Assembly (NCBI GenBank): GCA_007123695.1
Contig: SLGN01000604.1
Coordinates: forward strand, 1-7,474
DNA length: 7,474 nucleotides
Source: Verrucomicrobiales bacterium
GTDB taxonomy: Bacteria > Verrucomicrobiota > Verrucomicrobiia > Verrucomicrobiales > DEV007
Reading direction: 5' to 3'
This document shows, piece by piece, positions 6,682 through 7,474 of this stretch (within the stretch, counting starts at the first letter, position 1; the number at the start of each line of letters is the position of its first letter). Position numbers and translations under genes: made by a program. The notes under the pieces are model-generated. The model had not been told where the DNA came from and searched no databases. It was given only the letters and a program-made list of their open reading frames with translations.

Positions 6682-6906
6682 ATGCGAATCGCCTGCCTTC
6701 TCGTCCTTCTCCAGGTCTCCTTCCACGCCGCCGACTGGCCGCAGTTCCGCGGACCGACCCGCGACGGTCAATCGCCCGAGGCCGGCCTGCTGCAACAATG
6801 GCCGGAGCCGGGGCCCCGGCTGCTGCACACCATTAGCGGGATCGGTGGGGACTGCGGCCTTCTCGCCCGCCTGGGCGAGAAGGAGTCCGGCGATGAATTT
6901 CCATGA
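6682..6906 (+). pseudogene. 5' fragment of a secreted PQQ-like beta-propeller gene
   Basis: An ATG 24 nt after the DUF1501 remnant opens a frame with a signal peptide (MRIACLLVLLQVSFHAA) and then DWPQFRGPTRDGQSPEAGLL, WPE.GP.LL and TISGIG. This is the characteristic N-terminus of PQQ-binding-like (BamB-like) beta-propeller proteins, common in PVC bacteria and normally about 400 residues or more. Recognisable sequence ends at G55 (6844-6846). From 6849 a hairpin takes over, and the frame closes at 6904-6906 after 74 codons with unrelated residues. The gene has lost over 80% of its length. The close, co-directional spacing suggests it once formed an operon with the DUF1501 gene. Confidence 0.8.
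6849..6888. repeat. Long imperfect hairpin at the gene-fragment breakpoint
   Basis: CCTTCTCGCCC (6858-6868) and GGGCGAGAAGG (6873-6883) form a perfect 11-bp stem with a 4-nt loop. GGACT (6849-6853) and AGTCC (6884-6888) add 5 outer pairs, with a 4-nt bulge GCGG on the left side only. The hairpin starts two bases after the last recognisable beta-propeller codon and ends 45 bp before the vapC stop codon. It lacks a T-run on either strand, so a simple terminator is unlikely. A repetitive extragenic palindrome or a transposon scar is possible. It shares the 8-mer ACTGCGGC with the glnII terminator, which may be chance. Confidence 0.6.
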
Positions 6907-6933
6907 ATTCCAAGGGCCAGGCGGATAAGGCGA

Positions 6934-7371
6934 TCAAATCGCCGCGTCGGGTTGGAGATGGAGGAAAGTGAGGTCTGCGAAGCGGGCGAAGTCGGCGTCG
7001 AAGGAGACCATGCGGCAGCCCGCAGCGAGCGCAAAGGCGGCGAGACCGGCGTCGGTCCAAAGATGGTGGAGGAAACTTTCGCCCGAGGAAATCCGCTCGT
7101 ATTCGTCGTCGAGTCCGGGCGGCTCCGGCATCAGGCGGATGCTGTCGCGCGAGAGGTAGTCGCGATAGATCGCCCAGGCCTCGGCGGGAGCGAGCGGACG
7201 GCTGAGGACGCCCGGGCGGGTGCTGAGTCGCAGGAAGCCCATCATCGTCACCCGGGTGAAGCCAACCACGGAAGCCGCCTCGTCTCGCCAGTAGGATTGG
7301 GCTGCCGAGTGGAGCGGATGCTGCCCGTCGGCAAGAGCCAGCCAGACGTTGATGTCCGGGATGTCGGTCAT
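6934..7371 (-). CDS. vapC: VapC-like PIN-domain ribonuclease toxin
   Basis: This 145-residue protein is a single PIN domain, the fold of VapC toxins, which cleave RNA (often tRNA or rRNA) using Mg2+ held by clustered acidic residues. Visible landmarks are PDINVWLALADGQHPLH (D6 as first acid), VTMMGFLRL (~41-49), PEPPGLDDEYERI (~82-94) and LWTDAGLAAFALAAGCRMVSFDADF (D107, D125, D127). The second PIN acid, usually Glu in a TExGFLR-like motif, is Met here (M43), so activity may rest on three or four other acids. Length is normal for the family. Its ATG overlaps the TGA of the upstream partial gene as ATGA, which implies translational coupling, and no separate Shine-Dalgarno sequence is needed. 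A small inverted repeat (GGCGAT/ATCGCC, 6929-6943) spans the stop. Confidence 0.88.
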   Translation of the reverse strand: MTDIPDINVWLALADGQHPLHSAAQSYWRDEAASVVGFTRVTMMGFLRLSTRPGVLSRPLAPAEAWAIYRDYLSRDSIRLMPEPPGLDDEYERISSGESFLHHLWTDAGLAAFALAAGCRMVSFDADFARFADLTFLHLQPDAAI

Positions 7372-7474
7372 GCGCCGGGCTGGTCCGCCGCCGTCGATGC
7401 GTGCCTGAGCCTTTCCAGATCCTCTTCCTCAAGCAAGGCGTAGAGATCCCGGTTCGTCAGCGCCACGGCGGTCG
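7368..7474 (-). CDS. Probable VapC-associated antitoxin, C-terminal part only
   Basis: An open frame enters from the right edge and ends in a TGA that overlaps the vapC start by the ATGA arrangement typical of type II toxin-antitoxin pairs. The 34 visible residues include LTNRDLYALLEEEDLERLR, an acidic, helix-prone segment like those antitoxins use to wrap their toxin, and then a short STAADQPGA tail. The DNA-binding N-terminus is outside the window, so I cannot assign it to the AbrB, RHH, Phd or another class. Identity rests on position and overlap. Confidence 0.65.
   Translation of the reverse strand, partial: TAVALTNRDLYALLEEEDLERLRHASTAADQPGA

Noticed and set aside
1..7474. tRNA or rRNA genes, CRISPR arrays, complete IS elements, prophage or replication origin
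   Set aside because: No cloverleaf, regularly spaced repeats, transposase or integrase motifs, or iteron/DnaA-box clusters were seen on either strand.

Overview
The window is GC-rich bacterial DNA that looks like the PVC superphylum, most likely Verrucomicrobiota (inference). The reasons are a Planctomycete-type double-CxxCH cytochrome with DUF1549 and DUF1553 domains, the decayed tail of a DUF1501 gene, a fragment of a secreted PQQ-type beta-propeller gene, and a eukaryote-like type II glutamine synthetase. Two plus-strand genes also lack a visible Shine-Dalgarno sequence.

Left part, minus strand (1-3718). Three genes point left. tatA (3410-3718) is followed after 39 bp by a secreted endonuclease/exonuclease/phosphatase-family protein (2441-3370), probably on one transcript. 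A 140 bp gap with a plausible sigma70 promoter then leads to the large cytochrome gene (start 2300), which is open through all 766 visible codons and runs off the left edge. This protein has a golvesin-like beta-sandwich inserted between its DUF1549 and DUF1553 halves.

Middle, plus strand (3719-6342). A 202 bp divergent intergenic region separates tatA from a long-chain-type polyprenyl diphosphate synthase (3921-4937). A 303 bp gap follows. It holds hairpins, a perfect 13-nt palindrome and a textbook sigma54 (-24/-12) promoter upstream of glutamine synthetase II (5241-6257), which points to nitrogen-responsive control. The gene ends in a very strong Rho-independent terminator with a 13-bp stem and eight T.

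Right part (6343-7474) is a gene graveyard next to an accessory module. The C-terminal tail of a DUF1501 gene, carrying two single-base frameshifts, is followed 24 nt later by the first ~55 codons of a beta-propeller gene. That fragment stops exactly where a long hairpin begins (6849-6888). Beyond the hairpin, on the minus strand, is a VapC-type PIN toxin whose start codon overlaps the stop of an upstream partial gene, the presumed antitoxin.

I see no wholly new multi-gene system. The most rewarding points are the sigma54/GSII arrangement, the inserted golvesin-like domain, and the hairpin at the breakpoint between the decayed operon and the toxin-antitoxin pair.
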